This document shows positions 32,399 through 43,300 of a DNA stretch of 64,000 bases, piece by piece. The notes below the pieces were generated by a model. The model saw nothing but the letters and a program-made list of their open reading frames with translations, was not told the DNA's origin and did not search any database. How positions within the stretch are numbered: the first letter of the stretch is position 1; each line of letters begins with the position of its first letter. Source of the DNA: Chrysemys picta bellii (lineage: Eukaryota > Chordata > Testudines > Emydidae); the NCBI RefSeq assembly GCF_011386835.1, contig NC_088798.1, positions 3,906,001-3,970,000 of the forward strand, written 5' to 3'. Made by a program: the position numbers and the translations under genes.

Positions 32399-32704
32399 TC
32401 TGCACTTGCCCTGTAAGGGAAGAAGACGTTTCAGTGAGGTCCTTTATCTCTGAGAAAAGTTTGGTATGAAATTTCATACTCGATTATAACACTAATAGGA
32501 AGCACTGTTTAGAAAAGGAGAAAAATTAAAAAGTGCTAAGCAAAGATGTACAGACAAATATGTATACGTGTATTTGTCCCCTTTCTCTTTCACAATATCT
32601 TAATACTGTATTATTAACAGGCAAGATTTTGAAGCCAAGCAGGGGAAATGACTGAGATCAAGAACCTCAGGCACTGAATCTTAACACAGCTTGAGATTCA
32701 TGGG

Positions 32705-33345
32705 AACATACACATTGCCATATTACATCAGGCTAGAGGTCTAGCTAGTCCAGTAGCCTATTTGGGACAGTGGCCGGCACTAGCTGCTTCAGAGGACAGT
32801 GGAATAATAATAATACCTATTTCTTATACAGCACTTTTCATTGATAGATCTCAAAGCACTTAATCCTCACAAGACCACTGTGAGATAGGGAAGTATTAGT
32901 ATCCCCATTTTACAGATGGGGAACTGCAGCACAGAGGCAAAGTGACTTACCCAAGGTCTACCATCTCTATACAGTCATTATTTTGTATACCTCTATCTTG
33001 TCCCCTCTTATTTATCTCCTCATAAATTAAGTAGTCCTAATCTTTTCCATCTTTTTTCATATGGAAGTTTTTCCAGACCTCTCTAATCATTCTTGCTGAT
33101 TGTTTCTAACCCCTTGATATTTCTGCTACATCCTTTATGAGATACAGTGGCTAGAATTGAAAGCAATATTTCAGGAAAGGTCAGACTATTGACTTATATA
33201 ATGGAATTATAATATTTGCCATATTGCTTTCCATTTCTTATGCATCCTAACATTTTTGTTTGCTTTTCTAACCTCTGGTGCACATTGAGCATAGATTTTC
33301 CTTGAGCTATCCACAGTAATGACTGGGGATAACATTTTCAAAAGC
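32705..33345 (-). mobile_element. CR1 LINE fragments split by a MIR
   Basis: At 32705-32795 the antisense CR1 3' end reads GGGAACATACACATTGCC…GACAGTGGCC. At 32800-32960 there is a MIR (TTTTACAGATGGGGAACTGC, AAGTGACTTACCCAAGGTC). From 33000 to 33345 CR1-like text continues (CTCCTCATAAATTAAG…). Confidence 0.6.
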
Positions 33346-33349
33346 ACCT

Positions 33350-34599
33350 CAGTGACTGAGGACCCTAATTCCCTAAGTCATTTTTTAAAGTGGGACTTAG
33401 CTCCTAAGTCACTCTGGCTTTCTAAAAATTTTGCCCCAGGTCTTTTTTCCTGATTTTTTTCAGTTAATTTATAACCTCATAAAGTGTACCAACTAGGCAA
33501 AAATATTATTGTGATAACTTAGATACAAGCAGTAGATTAAAAAAAAATCATGTATAGCAAAGTTAGTTCTAAATAGTTAATTTAAAAAAACAATAAATGA
33601 TTTCAGGTTTCCTATAGATACACTGGTGTAAATTTATCCTGGTGTAACTACAGTGACTTCCCTGGCTTTACAGCATGGATGAATTTGTTCCATAAGTTCC
33701 AGGTTTCTGTTGCATCCTGTAGAAAATTATGCTTTACATACAGTGACAGGTGAACTCATTCTAATGGATTTTAAGACAATGGGCCAGATCCTCAGCTGGT
33801 GGAAACTGATGTTGCCTCCTTGACTTCAGTGGGGCTCTGCTGATTTACAAAAGCTGAGGCTCTTTCTGCATCTTCTAAAGATGATGAATCCAAAAATAAA
33901 AGATACAAATCATTCTGAGACCAACATTTCCCCAAAATACAGATTGCGAAAGTATGTTAGTGAACTATTTATGTAAATCTAGAACCTTCCACATAAACCA
34001 CATCATAATTATTTGTGCATATTATGAAAAATAAACGGCAATCCTTAGGGAAAACTCCCCATGAACTTTATTGGAGAGTGTTGCCTGAGTAAGGACTGCA
34101 GGATCAGTCCCTATATTACCTTTCAGTATAAAGAAAACAAAATATTACAGGAAAAGAAAGCTGTCTCTGCAATTTGAGTGTTTTCTCACCTCCTCCGCTG
34201 TCTCTCTGATTGTTACCTCTTCCCCACACTGGAAAACAGTAAGTAGCTTTGCACGCTCTCTTCTCTCTATATATCACCTAGTATCCGTGCCCCAGAGTTT
34301 GTTTGCCTCAGGAGAGTTCCTTGACTCTTTGGAAAGCTAACAGGTTTATCTCAGGAACACACACAATTGGTACACAAACTGACCTGCAAATAATGCTCAT
34401 TTACTGCTTGCAGATCACTAATGGTGAACAAGAAAATACAGGCACGATAGATAAGGTTTTTGAAAAAGAAGCAAAAAACCCCAAACAAAAAGCAACACCC
34501 CCCTCGCACCAACATTCACCAAGAGTTCTAGAAGGGATAGAAACCTTTCTTGCCTGATAGTATAAACCAATCGTTAACTAATGGGGGGTTGGAAGAAAT
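33350..34599. other. gene-less stretch upstream of the riboflavin-binding protein gene
   Basis: Contains two old palindromic MITE bits (33615-33690, 33782-33850). No exon is recognised, although the missing 5'-UTR exon of the gene could be here or nearer. Confidence 0.45.
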
Positions 34600-34755
34600 A
34601 GCCTCTATGAACAGGTTATTCCCTATCTACCTACCACAGGGTTCCTTGCACCTTCCTTTGAAGCATCTGCTACTGGCCATTGTTAGAGACAGGATAATGA
34701 GCTGCACGGATCACCGGTTTGATCTAATATGGCAATTCCTATGTTCTTATTTATT
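34600..34755 (+). mobile_element. CR1 LINE 3' end
   Basis: AAGCATCTGCTACTGGCCATT…GACAGGATAATG…TTCCTATGTTCTTAT is the CR1 3' untranslated pattern in sense. Confidence 0.65.
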
Positions 34756-35169
34756 AATTATTATGATTCTTTGCATTGCGGTGGATCAAGACCCCACTGT
34801 ATTATATCCGTAAAACAACCACTCTCTTGCTTTTAACGGGCGTTCTGCAGAAAAGAGTCATGATAAGCTTAACTCTAACTATGGATCGGAACATTTACAA
34901 GCAGACGCTCAGTAGCATGCGAGAGTCCTGGATCACCCTGTGGCACGTCAAAGGAGACACACCAGGTATGTGTAGCAGCCCCCTGTGTGTATTTTGGGTT
35001 GCAGAGGTTGCAGCAGCAATCATCAGCACAGAAGGGGTTAGGAAACTTTCAGCCAAATTCAGACACCGTGTAAGCAGGTTGGCTTTGGTAGTATTTTAAA
35101 CCCACGTTGTACTCACTTTGCATGGATGTAAATGACTACACAAGGTGCAAGGCAGTTGTGAGTAGGGAC

Positions 35170-36120
35170 TGATTTAATTTGTGGATTAATAGATTTCAAG
35201 GCAGAAGGGACCATTAGATCATCCAGTCTGATCTCATGTATAACACAGGGCTACAGGATTTCACCCAGTTACCTCTTCATCGAGCCCAACAATTTGGCTA
35301 TGACTACACTAGCACTTTTATCGGTAAAACTTTTGCCCGTCAGGAGTGTGAAAAAAACCACCCCTGACCGATAAAAGTTTACTGACAAAAACGCCGGTGT
35401 GGACAGTCCCGATATTCGGGGCTTTGTCTTCTATAGGCACCTATTGCCCCCTACCTGCTGTCCTGATTTTTCAAACTTGCTGTCTGGTCACCCTCGTTTG
35501 TTCCAACTGTGAATTACCTTCACTGTTAAAATTATGTGCCTTATTTTCAGTCTGAATTTGTCCGGCTTTAACTTCTGGCCATGGTTTTCTGTGTATTCCT
35601 TTCTCTACTAGACTGAAGAGCTCTTTAGTATCTGAAATTTTTCTCCCTGTAGATATTTATACACTGTATTCAAGTTATCTCAGTCTTCTTTTTGATAAAC
35701 TAAACAGAGGTTAGCTCTTTACATTTCTCATTGTACGGCATTTATTGCAGCCCTCAAATAATTTTTGTGCCTCTGTTCGAAACCCATTCCAATTTTTTCA
35801 ACATCCTCTTTAAAATGTGGACAGCAGAATTGTGCATTGCATTCCAGGATCAGTCTCACTAATGCTGTGCACCAAAGTAAAGTCACTTCCCTACTTCGAC
35901 TGTTTATACAAGGATTGTATTAGCCCTTTTTGCCACAGCACCACACTAGGAGGTCATGTTCAATTGCCTGTCCATTATGACACTTAAATCATTTTCAGGG
36001 TCACGATCACTGCTTTCCAGGATTTCCCCAGTCTGTTGGTGTGGCCTGGCTTATTGACACACTACTGGCTCCTTAGAAACTATTTCATTTTATCCACTTA
36101 GGTGCAACTAATTTCATTTT
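35170..36120 (-). mobile_element. CR1 LINE fragment interrupted by MITEs
   Basis: The antisense 3' end GATTTCAAGGCAGAAGGGACC…CATCCAGTCTGATCTC is at 35187-35290. Text resembling more internal CR1 sequence follows from 35495. Between them are a truncated Harbinger MITE (35296-35412) and half of an AGGGTGACCAGAC-ended MITE (35402-35494). Confidence 0.55.
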
Positions 36121-36128
36121 TTCATTTC

Positions 36129-36529
36129 ACTCTGAGAGGCCAATTAAGTAAGAGAAAAAAAAACGTATTCAATCCTGAGTGGACTGGGAATGGCTGAGCC
36201 ATTACAAACATTGAATCTATCTCCCCTTGTAAGTATTCTCACACTTCTTATCAAACTGTCTGTACTGGGCTATCTTGATTATCACTTCAAAAGTTTTTTT
36301 TCTCTTACTTAATTGGCCTCTCAGAGTTGGTAAGACAACTCCCACCTGTTCATGCTCTCTGTATGTATATATATCTCCTCAATATATGTTTCACTCTATA
36401 TGCATCCGAAGAAGTGGGCTGTAGCCCACGAAAGCTTATGCTCTAATAAATTTGTTAGTCTCTAAGGTGCCACAAGTACTCCTGTTCTTTTTGTGGATAC
36501 AGACTAACACGGCTGCTACTCTGAAACCA
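36129..36529 (+). mobile_element. long Penelope-like tail copy with inverted 5' piece
   Basis: Sense runs to the tail at 36529 (GGCTGCTACTCTGAAAC). Its 5' edge 36129-36163 is an inverted copy of 36292-36326 (CTCTTACTTAATTGGCCTC), the arrangement expected of a twin-primed insertion. The hammerhead-like core is at 36406-36443. Confidence 0.75.
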
Positions 36530-36534
36530 ATAAT

Positions 36535-37638
36535 AACCAGAATTCATAAACTGTACATAGAATCCCCAAATCGTCTGAAGAGTTAGAACATTTTTAAAGC
36601 TGCCTCTGGCCTGCAATAATATGTACATCACCCTCTTTGCCAATCTAAGCAAACATTATTAATTTTTACTTTGTTAGACTTCAGAACAATGCTTTTGGAT
36701 TCATACTGCTGACTCTTAAATGTTAGTATTTTTCTCAAAGAGACACTTCTGATGGTCCCAGTTCTGCACTCTTTATACAGAAAAGAAAAATCTGGGGTGA
36801 AATCGTGACCCTATTGAGTATTGCCATTATGTCAATGGGGCCACAATTTCAGCCTGGTTCTTTTGTCAGTGTAAGGAATATATTAAGTTATAGGTTGGTT
36901 TGAAATAAGACTTATTTGCTTTCTTCCAATTTGTGTGCATGTATGTGCTCTGGAGGACGGACATTGAAATGGATAAGACTCCTCCAAACAGCCACAGGAA
37001 AGGCAGGTCAACTGTAATTTTACAAAAACCCAGAGGATGAATCACTGGAAAATAAATCTGGGATTTGAATAGACTGGTAGGTTTAAAAAAAACAAAACAC
37101 CAAACAAAATAAAGGAACAAACCTCAAAAAGCAAAATAATTGTTTACAAAAATGTAATTTCGAGACCAATGTTGGGCTTTTCAACCCTGAGAGAATAAAG
37201 GAGGCATGTGAAGATATATCTTAAAATAACAACATTATCTTATTGCAGTGTATAAACCTCCTGAAAACATGAAACTGAAATCTGTTTCTGTACTAAAATC
37301 TTTCCCCCTGCATTTTGCATTCTTGCTGGATTGGTGTTATGAGGTTGTTCCTAGACTGTTGGCAATAGCTTTTGTATTTTTAGAAAAATAGTATTTTTTT
37401 TTTTGGAACACTCCTTGCTGTACAAAGCATGAAATGGGCTTTGTAAACAGAAGAAGAAAAGCTGGGTCCAGTTTAGCCGAACTCTTACTACAGTACTAAC
37501 CAACAACTATCATGACTCCATCTCAAATTGTTAATATTTGTTTGAAGAAGTATAGTACGGTACTATAATTTTCCATTATTTGATGCAAAATATTCATTTT
37601 TTTTCAGCTGTGGAATACTGATTCTTTTAGAATTTGCT
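36535..37638. other. gene-less intergenic stretch
   Basis: AT-rich. I see no exon and no repeat I can name. Confidence 0.5.
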
Positions 37639-37649
37639 CTTCATTTATT

Positions 37650-37799
37650 GTATGCAGTGGTGTTGTAGCCATGTTGGTCCCAGGTTATGAGAGACAAGGA
37701 GGTGAAGTAATATCTTTTATTGGATCTTTTATCTTCTGCTTGTCTCTCACCAACAGAAGTTGGTCCAATAAAAGATATGACCTCACCCATCTTGTCTCG
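37650..37799 (-). mobile_element. fold-back copy of the GIY-YIG-linked Penelope-like family
   Basis: The antisense 3' tail (TGTATGCAGTGG…GTTGGTCCC) starts at 37650. The copy runs to about 37724 and turns back as sense, ending at CATCTTGTCTCGC. Arms of about 35 bp pair 37689-37724 with 37764-37800. Flanks CTTCATTTATT and CTTTATTTATT match at 10 of 11. Confidence 0.75.
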
Positions 37800-37971
37800 C
37801 TTTATTTATTATTATTTAAACGATATACACCAGTGCAAACCCTTTATGTTGATGAATTGCACCAGAGCCAAGTGAAGCATCTAACATCAGCACAAATTTC
37901 CTTAATACATATACGGGGCCCACAAAGCTGCTAATGGAAATCTCCATCTTATGATTGGACTTTATTTTACA

Positions 37972-38250
37972 GAAAAACATAGGAATTGCCAAACTGGATC
38001 ATACTAGTGGTCCATCTAGGTTACTATCTTGTCCCTGAGAGTGGCCGATATTAGTTGCTTCAGAGGAAGATGTAGAAAATTCTGTAAGGGACACTTATGG
38101 AATAATTTGCGGGCAAGAGAAATTTCTTCCTAATCCCCATCAGTTCGGGACTAGTTTATGCCTTGAAACATGAAGACTTATATCCTTTCTTAAAACAAGC
38201 AACCCTCCCCCCGTTACCTAATGTAACTGTGAACATTCTAATTACCCATA
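37972..38250 (-). mobile_element. CR1 LINE 3' end, antisense
   Basis: AACATAGGAATTGCCAAACT…GTGGTCCATCTAGG…GCTTCAGAGGAAG and then AATTTCTTCCTAATCCCC are the reversed CR1 3' region. Confidence 0.7.
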
Positions 38251-39419
38251 TGGATTTCAAACCCTTTAAAAAAAATTTCTATCCTTCTTACAATGCACAT
38301 ACCATTTTCTCACCCGTTTAAAATAACTGACTCTATACCTTAGCCACTCATAACTGATACAGCTCAGATGCATCCTGGCATCCTTTGACTGAATCTTGAA
38401 GAGTACTGTCACAGAGGCCAGATTGGCTGGATGGCCAAGACGCATTGTGGTAGCACAGGGTCTATAGTTTCTTGTCCCCTCAGTGGGTCTTTCTTGTATA
38501 TAGGACAATCTGCCCCAAAATAATTGCACCGTCTTCAGTCAGAGATGATGGCATGATGCCAGCTGTCAACATTTAGTATTCCAGTGTCAAGACCAAAACT
38601 TCTATGTGAATACCATTGGAACTAGACCACTTATAGAAAGAACAAGATGGCTTAGCATACATAAAAGCTAGAGCCATTTCATCCAGCTCAGAGTAGCAAT
38701 GTTGAGAATGAAGATCATGTTCATGTACATAGTATGAATAGAATGTTAAGTGACAAGCCTCAGTAATATATTTGTTTGGTAGCAGCACCTTCTGCTCTGG
38801 AAACAGTGAGCCAATGTATCAGCTCTCTAATTTTTGTTTTAGTTATTGCTTTACATCTGGTATTAATGGTAAAGTTAAAGTATCAGTGAAAATACTTGAT
38901 TTTGTCCTCAGACTTCGCACAAGTTTAGCATCATTCTAGCATATACTATTTAGTTTTAATTATTCTTTTCTGTTTTAATAATGAAATGTATGAATCTAAT
39001 GGTTTCTCCATGCTGAATATTTCCATTCCAGATCCAGTCATTTGTACCATAGCAATGTGTCCAAGAGTCATAAAAAGCTCGGGATTGATGTGTGTCCTTT
39101 CCTTTCTGAAAATGTTAAGCATTGGTACATTTTGGAAGTATATTAGGCTGGATTCTGTGGTCTTCTAAGGCCATACAAAGTGCCTTTAAAGTAGCTGAAG
39201 AAGGCCAGTGGAGAATTTTTCCTGTGTAGGGGGGCTCTCTATCACCAGCCATCCCTGGTCTGCAGTGTAAAAGGAAGTGGGGCATGCTGGGGGTGTTCGG
39301 TAGACGCAGTATGGGGACAACATGGAATGGAGAGAGCAGGGAAGGGAGAGGGCTTGGCACAGCAAAGCTGAGTATGCTAACTTGATCTGGGACCAAGTGA
39401 CCCTGAATTAGGAAGCCAC
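38251..39419. other. gene-less intergenic stretch
   Basis: No exon or named repeat is recognised. Confidence 0.5.
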
Positions 39420-39431
39420 AACCTGCTCCCT

Positions 39432-39566
39432 AAAAAGAAGAACAGGAGGACTTGTGGCACCTTAGAGACTAACAAATTTTATGGAAATTTGTTAGTCTCT
39501 AAGGTGCCACAAGTCCTCCTGTTCTTCTTTTTGCGGATACAGACTAACACGGCTGCTACTCTGAAA
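39432..39566 (+). mobile_element. fold-back Penelope-like insertion, perfect 48-bp arms
   Basis: Arms 39432-39479 and 39485-39532 match at all 48 positions with a 5-nt loop, and the right arm continues into the tail. The duplication AACCTGCTCCCT is at 39420-39431 and 39565-39576. Both arms share GGAGGACTTG where related copies read GGAGTACTTG. Confidence 0.85.
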
Positions 39567-40249
39567 CCTGCTCCCTGTGGTCCCCCATTTCCACTCCATC
39601 TGAGTCAGCTTGAATGGAATAGAGAATATATATTTATTAATTCTTCCCTCTCTATTTCTTTTCGATGTTATGGAATATACCAGGAGAAATTTGGTTAAAT
39701 ACTGCAAACCTGGGTATCACACAAACTGTGTATTTACCCACCCACTCTTATTTTAACCTGTTATACAACTGCCCACTTATAACGGGTACTCTCCTATTAG
39801 ATATGTAAGACAATGTGACTCATTGTACAGTATTTGAAGAGATAAAATACTTTTAAGCATTATTATTCATTATTATTATTCATAATTTGTATTATTTTAT
39901 GTGAGCTAGGAGAATCAAATCTTAACAAATTGTTCATTACCTGGTCTTGAGTAAGTCGTCCCACCTTTCTTTATAGGTGGTAAATAAATTATAAAAGTCT
40001 GCCTAAGGGTTGCTGTCAGTGTGATCCAAGGCAGATAGAAATATTCAACAGCCAGAAGCCTTCATAAACATTGTGTCTTCCTTTTCTCCTCCAGTCAAGT
40101 ATTCTTTGTTGGCACATTAAATGGACAGGTGTGATCAAGTATAAGGAATCACATTGAATCAAGAGATTTTTTCAGAAGAGGTGGCCGTTGAAAGTGTCCT
40201 ACAGGCTGCTTCGCTAAACTCATAACTGACTGGCACCTATGCGCTAGGG

Positions 40250-40642
40250 CAGGGGTGGCCAACCTGAGCCTGAGAAGAAGCCAGAATTTACCAATGTACA
40301 TTGCCAAAGAGCCACAGTAGTACGTCAGCAGCCTCTCATCAGCTCCCCGCCCCCCGCTCCCAGTGCCTTCCACCCACCAGCAGCCCGGCCGATCAGCGCC
40401 TCCCTGCACCTCCCAATCAGCTGTTTTGTGGCATGCAGGAGACTCTAGGGGAGAGGGGGAGGAGTGAGGGCACGGCAGGCTCAGAGGAGAGCACGGGAAG
40501 GGGTTGAGCAGTGAGCACCCCTGCCACATTGGACAGTTGGCACCTGTAGCTCCAGCCCTGGAGTCGGTCCATATACAAGGAGCCGCATGTTAACTTCTGA
40601 AGAGCTGCATGTGGCTCTGGAGCCATAGGTTGGCCACCCCTG
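40250..40642. mobile_element. hAT-type MITE, 393 bp
   Basis: Ends CAGGGGTGGCCAACCTGAGC and GGTTGGCCACCCCTG are inverted. Flanks CGCTAGGG (40242-40249) and CTCTAGGG (40643-40650) match at seven of eight. Confidence 0.85.
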
Positions 40643-40650
40643 CTCTAGGG

Positions 40651-42370
40651 CAAGGATCCAACTGATTTATGAACAGGCATCATGCCATCCTAATAGACTA
40701 ATATTAACACAGACAACTCAAGACTACAGGAATGTGCTTCATTTATGGTTGCTGAGGACAGGATTCCCAGATGGGAATTTCTAAAATGACTGTCTTATCT
40801 TAATCTTATACAATTATGATTAAAAGGGATTGCTGTCACTAATCCATCATTAAAATGGAATAACTTTCAACGAGAATTTAAACATTCTCAAGAATAATTT
40901 TAAAAAGCTCCCACTCATTTACATCAATAAATCATTAAAACATTTATTCTGCTGCTGTTTCTATTAAAAAAAGAGAGAATTTATAACATCTATGTCTCCA
41001 GGCCAAAGACATACAAACATTTTCAGCAAGGCAAAGCGGAAGAAAGAACTATTTTCCACAGCAATGGAATGCATCCTGATTTGAGCATGGCAACACAGAA
41101 AATAGACCAACTTTGAAGGCTGCTTTTTCTGTGTATCACTCCAGAAACAGGCATATTATAGCCTCAAAATTCTGTTAATATTTAAAGGCAAAGTGTTTAC
41201 AGGCTTATATGGCTATGACTAGCTCAGATGAGACAGGAGATGAAGAGTTAAGGATATATGGTCTGCTTATTTCTTGAGAATGAATCAGTACAGTTCATTT
41301 TTTCCAGTAGAGAGATGGTGAACTCCATTTTCATTTGTTCCCTGTTCGTGTCTTTCTGTAAGGAAACACTGGGCTATAAAATGTGGTTGGACAACTGTTG
41401 CTTGTCTCTGTTTTTTTGCAAATTCCTGATCTGCATATTCTTACAAATTACTTGGAGTTGTCTACAGATGAATGGGGTACTAATATCTACCCATACGTGT
41501 AAGGGGCTAGGTATAATAGGACAAAATTGCTCCTGTTGTTTTATTATTCGGTTATTGTTTGACAGGGGTTAAGAAAAAGGTGGTACTTTTCCAAATTCCA
41601 CCCACACAGTAAACTATGTCCATACAAGTTACCAAAATAAGAGACTACTCATAGTAGATTGTACAGATGTTCAAAATATATGATTATGTGTCTGCTCCAC
41701 TGGGCTCCTGGATCTTGGCTGCCCTTCAGTGGCATTTGAATATGCCCAGGGACTCTGCTGGACTCCTGGGTCTTGGTTTCCCCTCAATCAGACTGGGCCC
41801 TGTTAGACTCCTTGAGTATGGCTCCTTCTTGAGATTTGAAAAGGTGGTGGTATCACCCATAGGCCCACCTACTGATGGTGTTACAAGACTAGATTCACAG
41901 TGGATGGTACAGCTCTTATGATCCCCTCTTCTTTGTTACATCCTTTCCTGAGTAATGAAATAGCTAATAATATCGATACTTAAATTTATCATCACTGGGC
42001 ATGTGAGTTAAGGTGAATGAGGCAGTTCAGATCTCTCAGACCTATTGTTCTAGACTCCGGCAGATGTGGCTATTTTCGTTACACTTTATGCATGTTTCTG
42101 AGGTTTCCCTTGCTCCAAAAAACAGCGGGAGACCACCCCTTTTTTGTAATGAAAGCTCAGATTCTGTTGCACAAGGCTGGTGCTTGTGAGAGTTGCCCAG
42201 GTGCCATGCTGTCGAGTGCTGGTCCAACACTGGCTGCGCTGTTTGGTCAGTCGCTGACTGGCATGGTATCCCCCCCCATTCCCTTGGTTTTCCATGAAGT
42301 GGGCAACTGGCCGTAGGCACAAGGTAGCCAGCTAACGGCATGGCTGGGCTGGCTCCTGGCCCAGTTGCCC
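40651..42370. other. gene-less stretch upstream of MAST2
   Basis: No exon is recognised. The sequence at 42040-42330 resembles an interspersed repeat, but I cannot name it. Confidence 0.45.
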
Positions 42371-42479
42371 TTAGCCTATGCCCTGCCCTGATAGGACTGG
42401 GGCCAGGGGCCTGTGGGGGGTGCTGCTGGTGACACTGAGGGCTGGCTCTGAGGTAGGCTTGAGGGTAGCCTGGGCCAGA

Positions 42480-43165
42480 GGGCGGTGGCTACTGCCCCCT
42501 CCCTTCATTGTGCGCGGTCCCATCCTGGCTTGCGCCCCTCCCGCCTCGCGGGCGCGGCCCCTCCCCCTTCGCTTGTCCCTGTGTCGCGCGCGCTCGTTAC
42601 CGCCCCCTTCTCGCCCGCCTCGCGCCGCGCCTCCCGCCCTCCGTCTCGCGCACCGGCTCGCCCTCCCGCCCGCCGGTCGGGGCGCTACCGGCCTCTCGCG
42701 AGAGCAGGGCAAGGGGGCGGTGCCGCTGCAGCAGCCGCTTGGCGCCGCGCTCGTTCCGCGCCGCGGCCGCCCTGACAGGAGGCGGCGGCCGGGCTGGTCC
42801 CTCCGCTCCGTGCCGAGGAGGCGTCGCCGGCCCGGCTCTCCGTGACTCACCCCGGCCATGGCCGGCTGCGCGCCGCGGGGGCCCCCGCTCCGCCGCCGCT
42901 GAGGAGGAGCCGCCGCCATGAAGAAGGGCCGCTGCCGGGGGGACAAAGCGGGGCCCCCGCCGCCCCCCAGGAGGGAGCCCGGCCGGGCGGCCGCCGCCGA
43001 GAGGAGAGCTGCCCCCGCGGCGGGCGGCAGGAGGGAGCCGCAGGACGCCAGGGCCCCGGGCGCCGACTGCAGGGCGGAGAAGGTAAAGGGGGCACCGCGC
43101 CGGGGTCCTTCCGCCCCTGGGCGGGCGCGTTGCGGGGCACCGGGCAGGTGTGACTGGGCTGCATC

Positions 43166-43196
<31 letters not shown>

Positions 43197-43300
43197 GTGG
43201 GGGGGGGGCTGTGGCCGAGTGAAGGGGCAGGTGGGGCGGGGGCTACGCGTGTATTATGGGGCGAAGGGAGCGGGGCGCGCCCGGGGTGCTGCATCGTAGG
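42480..43300 (+). promoter_or_regulatory. MAST2: MAST2 CpG-island promoter
   Basis: CG-dense sequence without a TATA box surrounds the first coding exon. The palindrome TCTCGCGAGA at 42694-42703, 215 nt upstream of the ATG, is the BANP-bound motif of CpG-island promoters. C-rich Sp1-type boxes are frequent. The transcription start is not resolved. Confidence 0.75.
42918..43082 (+). CDS. MAST2: MAST2 first coding exon
   Basis: 55 whole codons, M-K-K-G-R-C-R-G-D to D-C-R-A-E-K, end at the donor GAGAAG|GTAAAG. The basic, Pro/Arg-rich start matches human MAST2 exon 1 as I remember it (M-K-R-S-R-C-R, P-P-P-P, R-R-E), which has a few more residues and the same exon phase. MAST2 is a microtubule-associated Ser/Thr kinase with a PDZ domain; those exons lie to the right of the window. 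The divergent arrangement with IPP, as in mammals, supports the call. The frame stays open past the donor into the intron, which is why a longer ORF appears. Confidence 0.85.

Noticed and set aside
42371..43294. 307-codon minus-strand open frame over the MAST2 promoter
   Set aside because: GC-rich CpG-island shadow with Pro/Arg/Ala bias and no domain; it overlaps the real MAST2 exon on the other strand.
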